This document shows positions 47,869 to 58,834 of a stretch of DNA of 64,000 nucleotides, piece by piece. Location of the stretch: positions 248,001 to 312,000 of the forward strand of contig NKYR01000026.1 in assembly GCA_003184365.1 (NCBI GenBank), in the 5' to 3' direction. A program made the translations under genes and the position numbers. The notes under the pieces are model-generated. The model had not been told where the DNA came from. It searched no databases and saw nothing but the letters and a program-made list of their open reading frames with translations. The stretch comes from Evernia prunastri (Eukaryota > Ascomycota > Lecanoromycetes > Lecanorales > Parmeliaceae). The stretch's first letter is position 1, and every line of letters starts with the position of its first letter.

Positions 47869-48355
47869 GGGCAAATTACCGGTTCATACCCCGAAAGGTT
47901 GAATCCTTACAAATTCATACCCCAGATTACATTTTCATACCCCTCCACCAAAATCAAGGGTATGAATCGGTAAAACCTGATGCTGGTAGGGTATGAAAAT
48001 GTAAAACTTGTCTTCGGGGGTGTTCTTCGCGTGGGGGTTCTCCGGGGGGGGTTCTTCCGGGGGGGGGGTTCTTCGGTCTTTGGGAGTTCTTCGAGGGGTT
48101 TCTTCGGGGGGCTGAATAAGAATTCAAAAAAAAAAAGAAAAAAAAGAGAGAATTGTAACTAGAACGCGAGATTATACAAGAAAGTTTTGTTTTCCCTCCC
48201 TCCCCCCCCTTTTGATGCCCCCCGAAGAATAAGGAATAGTATCCCTAAAAGGTACATCTTTTACAACTTCATACCCCAGCAGCATCAAGTTTTACATCTT
48301 CATACCCCTATGGGGTATGAAAATGTAATTTGGGGTATGAATGAGTAATTTGCCC
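47869..48355. mobile_element. 487-bp non-autonomous foldback/MITE-type DNA transposon, probably Mutator-like
   Basis: The ends are perfect 11-bp inverted repeats (GGGCAAATTAC / GTAATTTGCCC), and similarity continues inward for over 100 bp with the same order of blocks. A perfect 10-bp direct repeat, AATATACAAC, flanks it at 47859-47868 and 48356-48365. A 9-11-bp duplication is typical of Mutator-like elements. The decamer TTCATACCCC or its complement occurs nine times (47883, 47914, 47934, 47957, 47988, 48268, 48299, 48312, 48332; two copies with one mismatch). The centre is G-rich with TTCTTCGGGG-type repeats, and no transposase is encoded. The perfect duplication suggests a recent insertion. 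Confidence 0.85.
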
Positions 48356-48410
48356 AATATACAACCGTAATCGTCAACAAGTCTACTGTCTCCGCCCTGC
48401 AAGAAACGAT

Positions 48411-49732
48411 TCAGACCGCCCAGCTCCCAAAGTACGTAGTCCCCCAGCCCTGAAAGACGCCGTCGTTCCACCCGATCATCGCCCCCCGGAGCCCGGCCGT
48501 CCCGAGCTGGCCTTGATACACCGTCACCGCCCCCGCATCCGTCACGATCCAGACCTTCTCCGAGATCCCCGGCGGCAGGATGGTGCTGTACACGACACCG
48601 AACACGAGGATGAGCCCCAGCACGGCGATGCCGCTGAACATGGTGAACCAGGGCCGGCGCATCTTGATGCCGCGCCAGCGCGTCCCGCTGTGCACGGTGG
48701 CCAGGATGCAGATGTCGATCAACTCCAGCGCGATGGAGAGTCCGGTGCCGGCGACGGTGGCTTTCAGCCACGTCATCTGCTGGTTGCCGGGAATCAGGAT
48801 GCAGCCGACGCCCTTGGAGAAGGTCTGCAGGATGGGCCAGACGTTGCAGTTGCCGTCGAGCACGGCGACGCCGAAGGGTTGGAAGATGGGACTGCACCAA
48901 GAGACAGAGGGGGCGGATTGCTTGGCGGCGTTGACGGCGTGGTGGAGCCCGAGGAATTGGAGGGCGAAAATGGAGATTAGGAGGAGGAAGGATGCGAGGG
49001 CGGTGTATAGGGGTTTGGAAGCGAATAGGGACGGGAGGTTGGAGACGCCTGGCGCAGCGGTGGATGCGGTTGGACTCACGGTGCGCTGTGCTATGAAAAC
49101 GCTCTCGTCGGGATCGCCGCCTTTACCGGTTTCTTCATCGTTGAGGAATGGCTCTTCTGATGGCTTTGTTCGGGCAGGCAACATGGCGTGTCTCAGGCGA
49201 GTGAGCAACTCATAGTCCTCGACAATCAGGAACAGCACTTGCGCCATGCTGCCCGCGTCGATGACTAGCAGGAGCGGGGTCCAGGTCAGGATCTTGTCCG
49301 AGCGAAAGTCGGTCGATGCGAAAGCTTGCGCTGTTATCGCAATGGTGAAAACGGTAGCGCCCAAACACCATGTCTGCACGGCTTCCCATTTCACAACGCG
49401 GATTATCACGACTGGTATATGCACCAGAAGGATAACAATGCTGTATACCCACGGGACCAGTGCGCCGCCTGAGTAAGCTTCCGTTAGCAACGTCAACATA
49501 TCTCGATCGCAGGATGCTGGAGCCGGCAGAAGTACGTACCAATGTCGGGGCGCAGATAGGAAGGGCCATCAAACTGTTTGATAGGTTGGTCCACTGCCTG
49601 GGCCCACGTGATATTTGAAGACGTGGTGACACTGTCGTTCAAATTTAGTGGGCACAGCTCCAAAGAAGCAGCTACACAAGCATTGAAAAGGGGGAACAAG
49701 GACAGCGCGATCAGGGCCCAAATTGAGATCAT
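48411..49732 (-). CDS. Secretory-pathway multispanning membrane protein, unrecognised fungal family
   Basis: Two exons, 49732-49540 and 49468-48411, with a 71-bp intron (donor GTACGT), give 416 residues. A signal peptide (ISIWALIALSLFPLFNACVA) is followed by a short lumenal region with possible N-glycosylation sites (NDS, NIT). Six hydrophobic helices follow, for example VYSIVILLVHIPVVIIRVV, LLLVIDAGSMAQVLFLIV, ALASFLLLISIFALQFLG and TMFSGIAVLGLILVFGVVY. A cytosolic loop between the third and fourth helix is rich in Glu, Pro and Thr. I do not recognise a named family or transport motif. The gene starts 55 bp from the mobile element at its 3' side. Confidence 0.7.
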
Positions 49733-50715
49733 TATTCAAAGTCGATCTTGGACTGTAGAAGAGACGAGGCAGATGGGATGAAGTAGAATTGATGTAGCGT
49801 TGACACATGGTTCTTATTCCTTTCCAGCGGTAGATACACCATGGTCTGCGCCACTCTGGCCAGTCATTTGTTATCTTGACCGATGGAAAAGAGTCACCGA
49901 TCATGGTTTTCTTCTTCTTTGTGAATGCAAAGATTTGGTAGCCTGGTGATAAGGGACAAGTTCTGCCAAGCGGAGCCGCTGCGAATGAGGGGTTCCCGAC
50001 CTCTAGAGCGAGGCTGAGATCTGTGAACAGGTCTGGTGGCTGCGAATAGCGCCAATGGGTGTCACTTGATCAAACATGATCCAAATCAGTAAAAAGAACT
50101 CCCCTACGCATGAAGTATCAAATCAGTGCATAAAGCCACGTATGGAAGGGTGCTGGATTGACCTGCACAACGCTGCATTCTTTTGCCCTAAGGTCCATCG
50201 GGAGTCCGGCAAAGAGGCAAGACTCGATCCAGATAGCAAGAGCATAAGTGTAGAAAATGCGCCCTTCTCGCTTATTGATAATCACAAAGTCAGTGCCGTT
50301 GTGGAAAACCAGGAGACCGGGGTGGAGGAGGGAGAGCATGTCAAGTTTTAGCGTGGGTGGCGGAGCTGCCAGATTTCAAGACTCCCAGTAATGGCTTTTC
50401 TCTAGGCAGCAAGGCAGATTCCCAAATTTATGAAAAGAAGAATCGAGAGGTATGCGCTTAGATAGTAGATGGCTATCTTTTGGTCTTTCGTGGCTCAACA
50501 TTATTCTGACTTGAGATGCAGCTCTAATGCACGAGGCTGGCAGATGCTTTCCCGATACTCCGGTACGTTAGCCTCGACGTCTAGATTGGTCCAGAGTCGA
50601 TTGGTTTACAGACTCCGTAGTCGATCCATTGTCTGGACTAGGTAGGCAAGACTGGTTGTCGAAAGCTTCCAAAGTACTGACAAGAATATATATATCTTCC
50701 TTGTAAAAATACCGG
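49733..50715. other. Intergenic, about 1 kb
   Basis: Promoter side of the membrane-protein gene and flank of the hAT remnant. No supported gene; frames of 70-110 codons on both strands are unconvincing. The other end of the hAT element should lie here but no matching terminal repeat was found. Confidence 0.35.
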
Positions 50716-51736
50716 TCAGAGCCAAGACTCCAGACACTCCAATAGCTCAGTGATGACTCGTAAAGACTATCCCTATCTTTGTCAAATGGATTTTATGCAT
50801 GAAGATATTCAATGGCGCGACACCATATGCTTAGCCTCAGAAAACGCACGTTTCAACTCCGCAGACATCACCGGTGGGAAAAAGACTTCAATCATTGTCA
50901 CCATCACACATTGCTTCGATCCCAGCCACAGTGGCATCGAAGTCCGAAATCATTCGATTGGCCACGGGATTGACGTATTCCAAGAACGTCCGAAATGCCT
51001 TGTTCCTCACTTGCTTGGAAGGGGCATCCTGAGTAATAACCCATTGTAGATATAGATATTTCAGGGTAGACTTGTTGAGACCAACGGCCATCAGCTGCTC
51101 CCTTCTTTTTTCTTCGGCTTTGCTATTGATTTCCGCTTCACGGAGGATAGCTGCATCCATCGCGTTTCCCTCTCGTATTCTCCTTTTAGCTATAGCGCTC
51201 GCAGCGGAATCGATCGAGTGTGCTTTCTTTAAGTGCCGGGAGATAGCTCCTGTGCCGCCGCTGGATTTGTAGACCCTCGAGCAACGATTGCAGACAAAGT
51301 TAGCACCCCGCGTGCTGATGTACTCATGAATATGAGAGGTTTTGGCCCTTGGCCTCCTGGAGGATGTTCCTGGTGCTTGAGAGACGCCGGATCCCTGACC
51401 TGGTGTTTGCGGCGAGGAGGCATCCGGGGTAGAGCCTTCAGACGAATCTCCCGCTTCATCCATCACACCCGGGGTATCGGAATTTTCTGTAGCACCGCCA
51501 GGTATCTCAACGACCTTTGAGCGATCTTCTGGAACCTGCGGTATAGGTATCGGTGAAATAGATTGTTTCTGCGAGGATGTTGACGATTTTGGTGAAATCA
51601 CTGATCTTCGGATTGCCGCATTCCGGGCGTGCTTGGCAGATTTGGAAGAGGTCGTAGCTTTTGCGGTAATACTGAACGGAGTCGTATGGAAATTAGAAAC
51701 CTTTGACAGTGTAGAGCCGCTGTTGCTAGGAGCCAT
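50716..51736 (-). pseudogene. Internally deleted hAT transposase remnant with BED zinc finger
   Basis: A 282-residue open frame (51736-50888) carries a Ser/Pro-rich N-terminus and a BED-type finger (CNRC, RHLKKAH). It then holds a stretch with the hAT pattern just before the catalytic fold (LQWVITQDAPSKQVRNKAFR). The frame then stops. Downstream in other frames are two pieces of the hAT C-terminal dimerisation region: PPVMSAELKRAFSEAK (about 50815-50875) and VITELLECLESWL ending at 50716. The catalytic middle is missing and stops and frameshifts separate the pieces, so this is a decayed, deleted copy. The BED part could still be expressed as a DNA-binding protein. A possible 5' terminal repeat is CAGGGTTGCCAGGTGGG (minus, from about 51803), but its partner was not found. 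Confidence 0.75.
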
Positions 51737-52618
51737 GATGATGTGATTTTTTGAGAATGGGTGTGGCGGTCCGTACAGAGATCGACCCACCTGGCAACCC
51801 TGTTCCTGATTTCGGAAGTGAACCCTACTACCGTAAGCGAAAAGCACCTTAGAACTATTCCCAACAACGCACAGATTGAACTTTAGGGACTTCTATGGGG
51901 TCTGGCAGGGGCAATGGGGCCCCAACGGGAACCCCGTTTAGGTGCAGTTCCGAACTGACTCTAAGTGCTTATCCGAGGCTTGACGCGGAAGTCTTAGCGG
52001 GTGTAGGGTGTCGACCTCCGCTCTTGTCCTCAGGCAGCCCTATTGTTCGAAAATGCGTCCGAAGTCCAGACCCTCGAATCGACTCTCCGTGTGACCGAGA
52101 TCAGCATCTCCTACAACATATTACGGAGCCTTTGTGTGCCCCCCTTCATTACGACGCTCGCGTGTATTGACAGCAACATTGCTCTGCTTCTTCTTCCTTT
52201 GCGTTCTTTGTAATCAAGCCGGCATGTGTCTCTTTGCAATCGTGATTTGCATTGGAGGACAGACGAGGCTGAAAAGGCGACGACTCTACCTAGCTGGCGT
52301 CTAGCGATACATATCATGCAGGAGGTGCGGGGAACATTGTGTAGCGATGATTATTGGTTGGATGGTGCACTGCTATGCGCCGCATCTGGCCGGGTTTGGT
52401 GCGTGAAGGGTCCTGTCAGACAGCGGGGACCTATCTCTCGGGGGTGGTAGCCTTGGTTTCTCAGTGAGAGCGCATTCCACTACACAGCAGATCTTTGTCT
52501 TCTACAAACACTGTGCAGAAATTCAGTTTCACTCATAGCGTTCACCCTTGGTCTCCGTGAGGGTTTCTAAAGTATACTTGTGCTCTATATCCAATAAGCC
52601 ATCAGACAGCGCTGAGTC
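51737..52618. other. Intergenic, 882 bp
   Basis: Upstream flank of the hAT remnant and promoter of the NB-ARC gene. Contains a C/G-rich stretch (51895-51950) and no supported gene. Confidence 0.35.
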
Positions 52619-55124
52619 ATGGAGTACATCGAAGTGCTCGTCACGCCCCCGCACCCTGACCTCGATATTGTCTTTGTCCATGGGCTCAACCCCAAAGGAG
52701 CAGAAAACCACGCCAGAACTACGTGGACTCACAGCGGAGATGCCTCGCATGCACCGACTCTCTGGCCGCAGACGCTCCTCCCAGAATCTGTTCCCACCGC
52801 ACGGATTCTTCTCTTCGCATACAACTCCAGTATCCTCGCAAACGCATCTAATGTCCCAGTCCACGGCCACGCAAATACCCTGCTGAACAGACTTCACCAC
52901 AAGCGCCGTGGAGAGAACGAGAAACACAGGCCCATAATCTTCGTAGCGCACTCTCTCGGAGGGCTCCTGGTGAAGCAAGCGCTTGTCGAGGCGAAGATCA
53001 ATCCTCTGTACGCTTGCATCAAAGCTTCGACTTACGGTCTAGTGTTCTTCGCAACACCTCATAGCGGGGGGAACCGAGCCGGTGTTGCAGACACCGCGGC
53101 GAAATTGTGTAGCGCGTTGACGGGCCAAGCCAAGAATTCGCTGCTTGAAACTTTGGAGAAGGCGTCACTGCTGAACGAGATTTCGAAAGACCATTTCAGG
53201 CCCCAGATTGGTGATTATGAGGTCCTCACTTTCATCGAAACCCGAATGATGGATGTCAGGATGCGATGACGGAGGTTTCTGCCGCAGGTTACCAGCATGG
53301 CGAGTCTGCTATTCCCCAACCAAGGTGATTTTGCTGACACGAGGATATTATATCGTTGAATCAGGATCTGCTAAGATCGGAGCACCTAGAGAGACTGCGC
53401 TTGGATTGGATCGCAACCACTCAGAGATCTGCAAGTTCCTTGGGGAAGACGATCGCGCGTATCAAGGGGTTGAGCCAAACCTGAGGGCTATGGCGGAGAC
53501 ATCCCGCGGCCACAATGTACAATGTGATCACACGGTAGTCACGCGTACGTAAGACACGTTAAAAGACACAGAATTTTGGGACGTGCTGTTTGGTTGGAGC
53601 CTTTACTGAGTCTCTTTCATAGCACAGCGGACACTGTCCAGCGTAATCCCACATGCCAGTAGCGTACCCGGAGCGCCTCCAAGCTTTGTTCGTCTTCCCA
53701 ATCGAACGCACCATGTAAATTTGCCGCGGCGGTGCGATCCATTTGTTGGGAGGGAAGCATTAACGCAAGATATTCGTGATACGTGGACACAGTGGAACGA
53801 CCCATCGCCGCGGCGGATCTCGCTGTCTGGGTTGGGAAGTGTAGGGTACGCATGGCTCCTAACCTATATCTAGTCTGGCAGCTGACTTTGGTATCAATTG
53901 AGCAGAAAGACACAATTGAGTCGTTCTATCATCGATCAGTTGGGGCCGCAGCGAATCATCCTTTGGTTGCGGGCGAGTTCCGCAAAGATTCTTCAAGAGG
54001 ACCTTTTGACGGCCGCACTGGACCTGAAATCAGAATTGCTGCGTTTCGAATCTCGCAGCTTGACTCTTCCGAGGCAGGAGAATGGTGAAGCTGAAGGACT
54101 AATTTACAGCTCAGGCACTCGTCTTAATTACCTCCTTGACTTACTAAAAGTGTGGCTCAAGGCCGCTCAACCTGATCAGTCCAAGATACTCATTGTCCTA
54201 GACGATGTAGACGGACTCGAACCTTCGGAACTTTCTGAACTCTCCAATTTGGTAAGCGGAGACCATATAGAAGTTATATACAGCACTAGGGACCCTATGA
54301 TTGCGGACCAGACGTCGTATATGTATGCTGCCAACTTCGATATTCCACCACTAGAATCACAAGATGCTCAAGATCTTTTCACGCAGCTCAGGAGTCCGCA
54401 TCCTGCTTTGGCACGTCGTCGCGATTCCAGCGCCGTAGGTGCTGTCACTCAACTAGAATCGGAAATGATATCAAAGCTTGTTACGAGCGTTGGTCACCTA
54501 CCAGCAGCGATTGTCAACGCTACCCATTACTTCAAAGACAACTTTGCCTCTGCGAATCCCTATGCACTGAGTTCGTTCCTGGTGAAATGGGAGGGCTCGG
54601 AAGCAGTCAAATGTGGGTTACTGCAGTTTCGCCGAAAGACTTTCATCTATCCACACACGATGCAAGCCTCCTTCGAGGTTTCGCTGAGTCGACTGAAAAG
54701 GAGCTTAGACTTTGAGCATCCTGACTTGTACAGCTGCTCTCTCTATCTACTTCGCCTTTTGAGTATCACAGAGGTTAACCGATTTGCAAGAAGTGAATTG
54801 GACAGTCTCTGTGCTTTGCTGGGAAAGTTTATCCATTCCGAACAGGTCGAGAGCGAGATTCTTCGCTACCTGAGTAGCGACGCGAGTGTTGCTTATCGAT
54901 GTATCACAGAACTAGTTCATGTGTCGTTGCTGTCAGACGTAGCGGGTGAAGGCGTTTTGATGCTGAACAATTTGACCAAAGCATGTGTGTGGTTCACAAT
55001 GACACGGGAGAAAAGTGAGACAACGTTGTCGGAACGATTGCTTAATCAAACGGCAGAGTTCCTTGCTCGATCCTGGACCCCATGTTCAACGACGTACGAT
55101 CCATCGGAGACCGGCAAAGCTTAG
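52619..55124 (+). CDS. Fungal NOD-like receptor: SesB-type alpha/beta hydrolase plus NB-ARC, no C-terminal repeats
   Basis: Four exons, 52619-53254, 53325-53544, 53623-53845 and 53906-55124, give 765 residues. The N-terminal hydrolase has FVHGLNPKG and the nucleophile motif AHSLGG (Ser112). After it comes the linker typical of these receptors (YIVESGSAKIG, LDRNHSEICKF), then PFVGRE near residue 325. The P-loop GLGSVGKT (355-362) is split by an intron: exon 3 ends GLGSV plus GG and exon 4 opens AAAG. Walker B is IVLDDVD, and GHLPAAIVNA matches the GLPL position. Such proteins control heterokaryon incompatibility and cell-death responses. The usual TPR, ankyrin or WD repeats are absent; the protein stops after a winged-helix-like region. 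The exon 1/2 junction is the weakest (donor GTCAGG). Confidence 0.8.
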
Positions 55125-55529
55125 CTAGCCACAGCTTTCACGATTCCGGTCAACTCAATACTACCGGCCGCCGCACTTGAATGCAGTAATACCATGGGTC
55201 TTGATCCGGGACTTCCATTTGATACGCAGAGATCACCGATTCCAGAGAAGCTTGGCTCCCAATAGTATGGGTTGCATAGGTGCACCACCACAAGACTAGG
55301 TTTGAGTGGGAATACGCTGTACTCAACCTGAGCGACACGAAAAGTGATGAGAGTGTTTGGACCACACCTTTCGGGCCTCGCCGCTCAATACCCATGTTGT
55401 AACGTGGACCAAGAGCAACCCGCAACGGACTTGGTGACTTTCCGTTTTTGAGCCGCAGTACCGAGAGCTTTGACTACTTCGGGGACGAAAAGCATTTAGT
55501 ACGAGCGGCGATGTTTGTCCAGACAACAA
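55125..55529. other. 405 bp between convergent genes
   Basis: Shared 3' region of the NB-ARC gene and the convergent repeat gene. On the minus strand a frame reading FPLKPSLVVVHLCNPYYWEP onward to GIVKAVAS, stopping at about 55121, is open for some 65 codons. A GTGAGA donor precedes the annotated stop of the convergent gene, so an alternative extended C-terminus is possible. Confidence 0.35.
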
Positions 55530-57965
55530 TCAGGCAGTTGCTGGCTTAGCTCTCACGGATAAGGGAAGTGAAAAGGGTGAGGGAAGTGAAGAGGGTGCGA
55601 GATCTTTTGCTCTAGACTCAACGATAGAAATGCCAGGCTCAGCAGTCGGTGCACGTGGTGCTCGACGAAGCATGTCAGCGACAGACATCCGCAATCTCCG
55701 TCTCACCCGTTTCTTACGGGCCGGGCGTTTCTCTGGAGTCTCACTGGGAGATGTGGTTTCTTTCGGGGCAACATCTTCTGTGGATTCATATGTCGCAGAT
55801 TCTGGTTCTCTGGGAACTCTCACTAAGTCAAGCCCGGCCAATGGTCTTTGTGCCATGGATCTTGTTTCGTTTCTAGTGCCTAAAGAATCACGTGGGTCTC
55901 TTCTAATCAGATCCGTGGAATCTATCATACGGTTTCCAGTGAGAGCTGCATCGCCATGGCTAGGCCGTTCAAAGAAATCGTCTGGCAGCTTATTTATTGG
56001 AGCATTATTCTCATGTCGCATAGCAATCATGTCCTTTTCGGCGTGGTCTATGACTAGCAAGCTGCTAATTGCGGCTCTTCGTTCCTCGACGTATGGAAGA
56101 ATGTCTTTCATCCAATCTGAATAGTGCTGGTGACTGCAGATCTGAAAAATGCTCTCCAGCAATGATGATGCATCTAACACATTGCCCGCCCATACCAACC
56201 GGTTGCTTAGAGCCAGTAATTGTTGTATGATCCATGGTACTATCTCTGGATCGAAACAGGACGTATACGGCAACCCGATCACCAGTGCTTTTGCTACATC
56301 AAGGGCCTTGCTTAGGGAGCCCTCCCATGTCCTTGCTTCTAGAAGTCGTATCTCAAGTGCCAAACGTAGTGACTGAGAATAGTTGTATTTTCTTTGTCTC
56401 GTTGTTGTACTTTCATTGTTCTGATCCACGGTGTACCCGCTCATAATGGTAGTCTCAAGTCGAGAAGCCGCAATACGCACGTGCCCCATACACATGGAAT
56501 GATCAGCCAAGTAGAGACCGCGTAGGGTATCCAGCTCTACACAATCAAGCAGCGATTCCAAGATTTTCAAACCCTCTTTGTCTTCATTAAGAGATATCGC
56601 TTGCCTGTCAAGATCCTTCAGCCATTCCATTGCTTCTTGCCAACGGCCGAGCCTAATGAGCACGGATATTAGCTCGAATTGATACCCCCAAAGCCGAGTG
56701 TGGAACGGACTGGTGGACTTTCCTGAGGTCAGAAATCTGTCAGCCTGCTCAAGATGACCTGCTCGCGAGAGATAGTGACCATAGAGAAGATAATAGTCGC
56801 GTGAGATCAATGTAGATTGATCTAACATTCCGAAGTTGGCGAGGACAAAGCAAAGAGCCGCACGCTCAATTGAGGAGCCTGAAGACCATGCAGTCTCAAC
56901 CCAGTCCATGGCAAATTGTACAATCTGACTGGTCAATCTCTTATCCTGGGACGTTTCTGCAGCTTTCATTCATTCAACCAAGAGGTATCCGATTAAACCG
57001 TTCGCCCGGCGTTGGCGTCTTCCTTTCCAAGATAAGAGCTTCGTAATGCGATTGCTAAGTGCAGTCTCGCACCTCAGACCTCCGCTAGCAGCGATTCCTT
57101 TTACTTCTGCCCAGAGTAACATTATCGCCCAATCAGAACCATTCACGGAGGATGGCCATGCTTTTGCGAATGAAAAGAGTCTCCTATCGCCATCTTGGGA
57201 GCGGTGCGTCAGGAGTTGTAGCACCAGCGACACAACGTACTCCCTCACACTTTTCAGTAGTGTTTGACTGAATCGCAAGGTCTCGAGTGCGAAAAGACGT
57301 GCATGGTTGTAGAACGCCTCTCTATGTCGTTCTGCGAGCGCAGATACGTCTTTGTCGGGCATCTCCAAGAACACATACAGTAGGTCCAGAATGATACCCT
57401 CTCCGTTCAGATCATCCCACATCGGGACCATTAAGTGCGAGCTCATCTGGTTTTCAGCGACACTCCAAACTCGCCCGTCAGTGAGCCAGTCCTTCTTGGC
57501 AGGAGATGAGTGTCCATCCGTATACTCGACTACAATGAGTTCCAAGGACAAAAGTCGTTGTTGCAAGCCATCAACACCCTGGTACTTGAGACATTCCCGC
57601 ACAAAAGCATTCATAAATGAACAATGAGTAGGCAAGCCTATTACGTCGCCGACAGCCCTAAAGATTGGACCGACCTCACCACACAACTGCCAGTGATTCT
57701 TTAATGATACGGCCGAAGATCTTAATGTAGCAAGCTCAACTAAATCGCGCAGAGACACCCCATTCGACCCATAAAGAGACAGAAAAGCTAGAAACTTTGC
57801 TTCGTCGCGAAATGGCGCAAGGTATTCCCTGCTCCAGTCGAGCACCGTTTCTCCGTTCGTCAATGGATATGGAAAGAACATGGACTTGGGTCTACCAAGT
57901 TGCATATTCCGGATCTGCGCGGGTTGCTCAACGTCGACGCCGCCGACGAGCTCGGGCCAACGCAT
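55530..57965 (-). CDS. Helical-repeat (TPR-like) protein convergent to the NB-ARC gene, unrecognised family
   Basis: Two open frames in the same phase are separated by one TGA at 56970-56972. A 54-nt intron (56978-56925, donor GTTGAA, GATTGACC branch-like site before AG) removes the stop and keeps the frame, giving exons 57965-56979 and 56924-55530 (793 residues). The first half is helical, with a block (KFLAFLSLYGSNGVSLRDLV) that resembles a winged-helix region. The middle has TPR-like pairs (LYGHYLSRAGHLEQADRFL, LISVLIRLGRWQEAMEWLKD). The tail is Ser/Pro/Arg-rich with a basic KKRVRRRLRM patch. It has no NB-ARC motif. The function is unknown. If the intron is not used, the stop would be a nonsense mutation or mark two separate genes. 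Confidence 0.6.
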
Positions 57966-58834
57966 TGTGAAATAGCTACTTCTTCGAAATGGTGATTCCC
58001 CGGTCCTTCGCTCGAGTCATACCCTCTCTGATCATAGGCCAAGACGAGGGCAACAGCCTTTTAGAAAAGACTTCCTTGCTGTCCTTCCAGCCCGGGGACC
58101 GTTGCAGATCGCCAGGCAACAGCAGCAAGGATCTTTCTTTTACTGCTTGGTCACAACTGCGGAGTAGCTACAATGATAGGCCAAGAAGCTAAACAACCTG
58201 GAACATGTGTGTGGCGTGGCAGTAGAAGTGTGCGAGAGAGTCGGAGAGCTTACGGAAGCCTCGGTCACTAGAGTACTCGTAGTAGTGTAAGGTGGTTGGA
58301 CCCAGCTGAGGTACCTTACTCTAAGAGACCAAGGTTGACGACCCCGCAATGCGAGAGCCTCAATGTTCCGAACATAGGCAAAGTCTCCGGTCTTCCTCAG
58401 CGGCACCAAACTTTGCGCATGGCATCCACTTCACCTCAAAGTCATCGAGATGATGCTTGACGTAACAGGTACAAAAGATGCGGACAAGCTTACGTACGGA
58501 GTACTTCCCACCAACTCCGCTCGCCCGCAACTGGGAGTGTTATAAAGCTCCTGAAATCCAGCGTCTTCTCCTGTCTCCGTAAGACTCTCTTTTTCTCTTG
58601 TCAATTAGCCAGAATATCGAAAAGTGATTGTATTCAGAACTCCGTTTCAATTGCCGTAAGTTGGAGAGTGACGTCTGCCGATTTCCCACCTACGTACTAG
58701 CCGAGCCCCCCGGATCTAACTCCGCCTGCCAGAAAGGAGCCTTCTCGAGACTCAATCTCCTCGCCCTTCAAATACCCATTCAAGTCCAACAATTAGGCAA
58801 AAAACTTCCATTATATATATTATTTTGAATCATC
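57966..58834. other. Intergenic, 869 bp, FDH promoter
   Basis: Divergent promoter of the repeat protein and formate dehydrogenase genes. Pyrimidine-rich blocks lie at 58560-58605, and an AT-rich TTATATATATTATTTTG stretch (58811-58827) sits just before the FDH start codon. Repeated GTACGGAGTAC/ACGTAC words occur near 58490-58505. Confidence 0.4.

Noticed and set aside
52529..52978. 149-codon minus-strand frame opposite the NB-ARC gene
   Set aside because: Antisense shadow of the hydrolase-domain exon.
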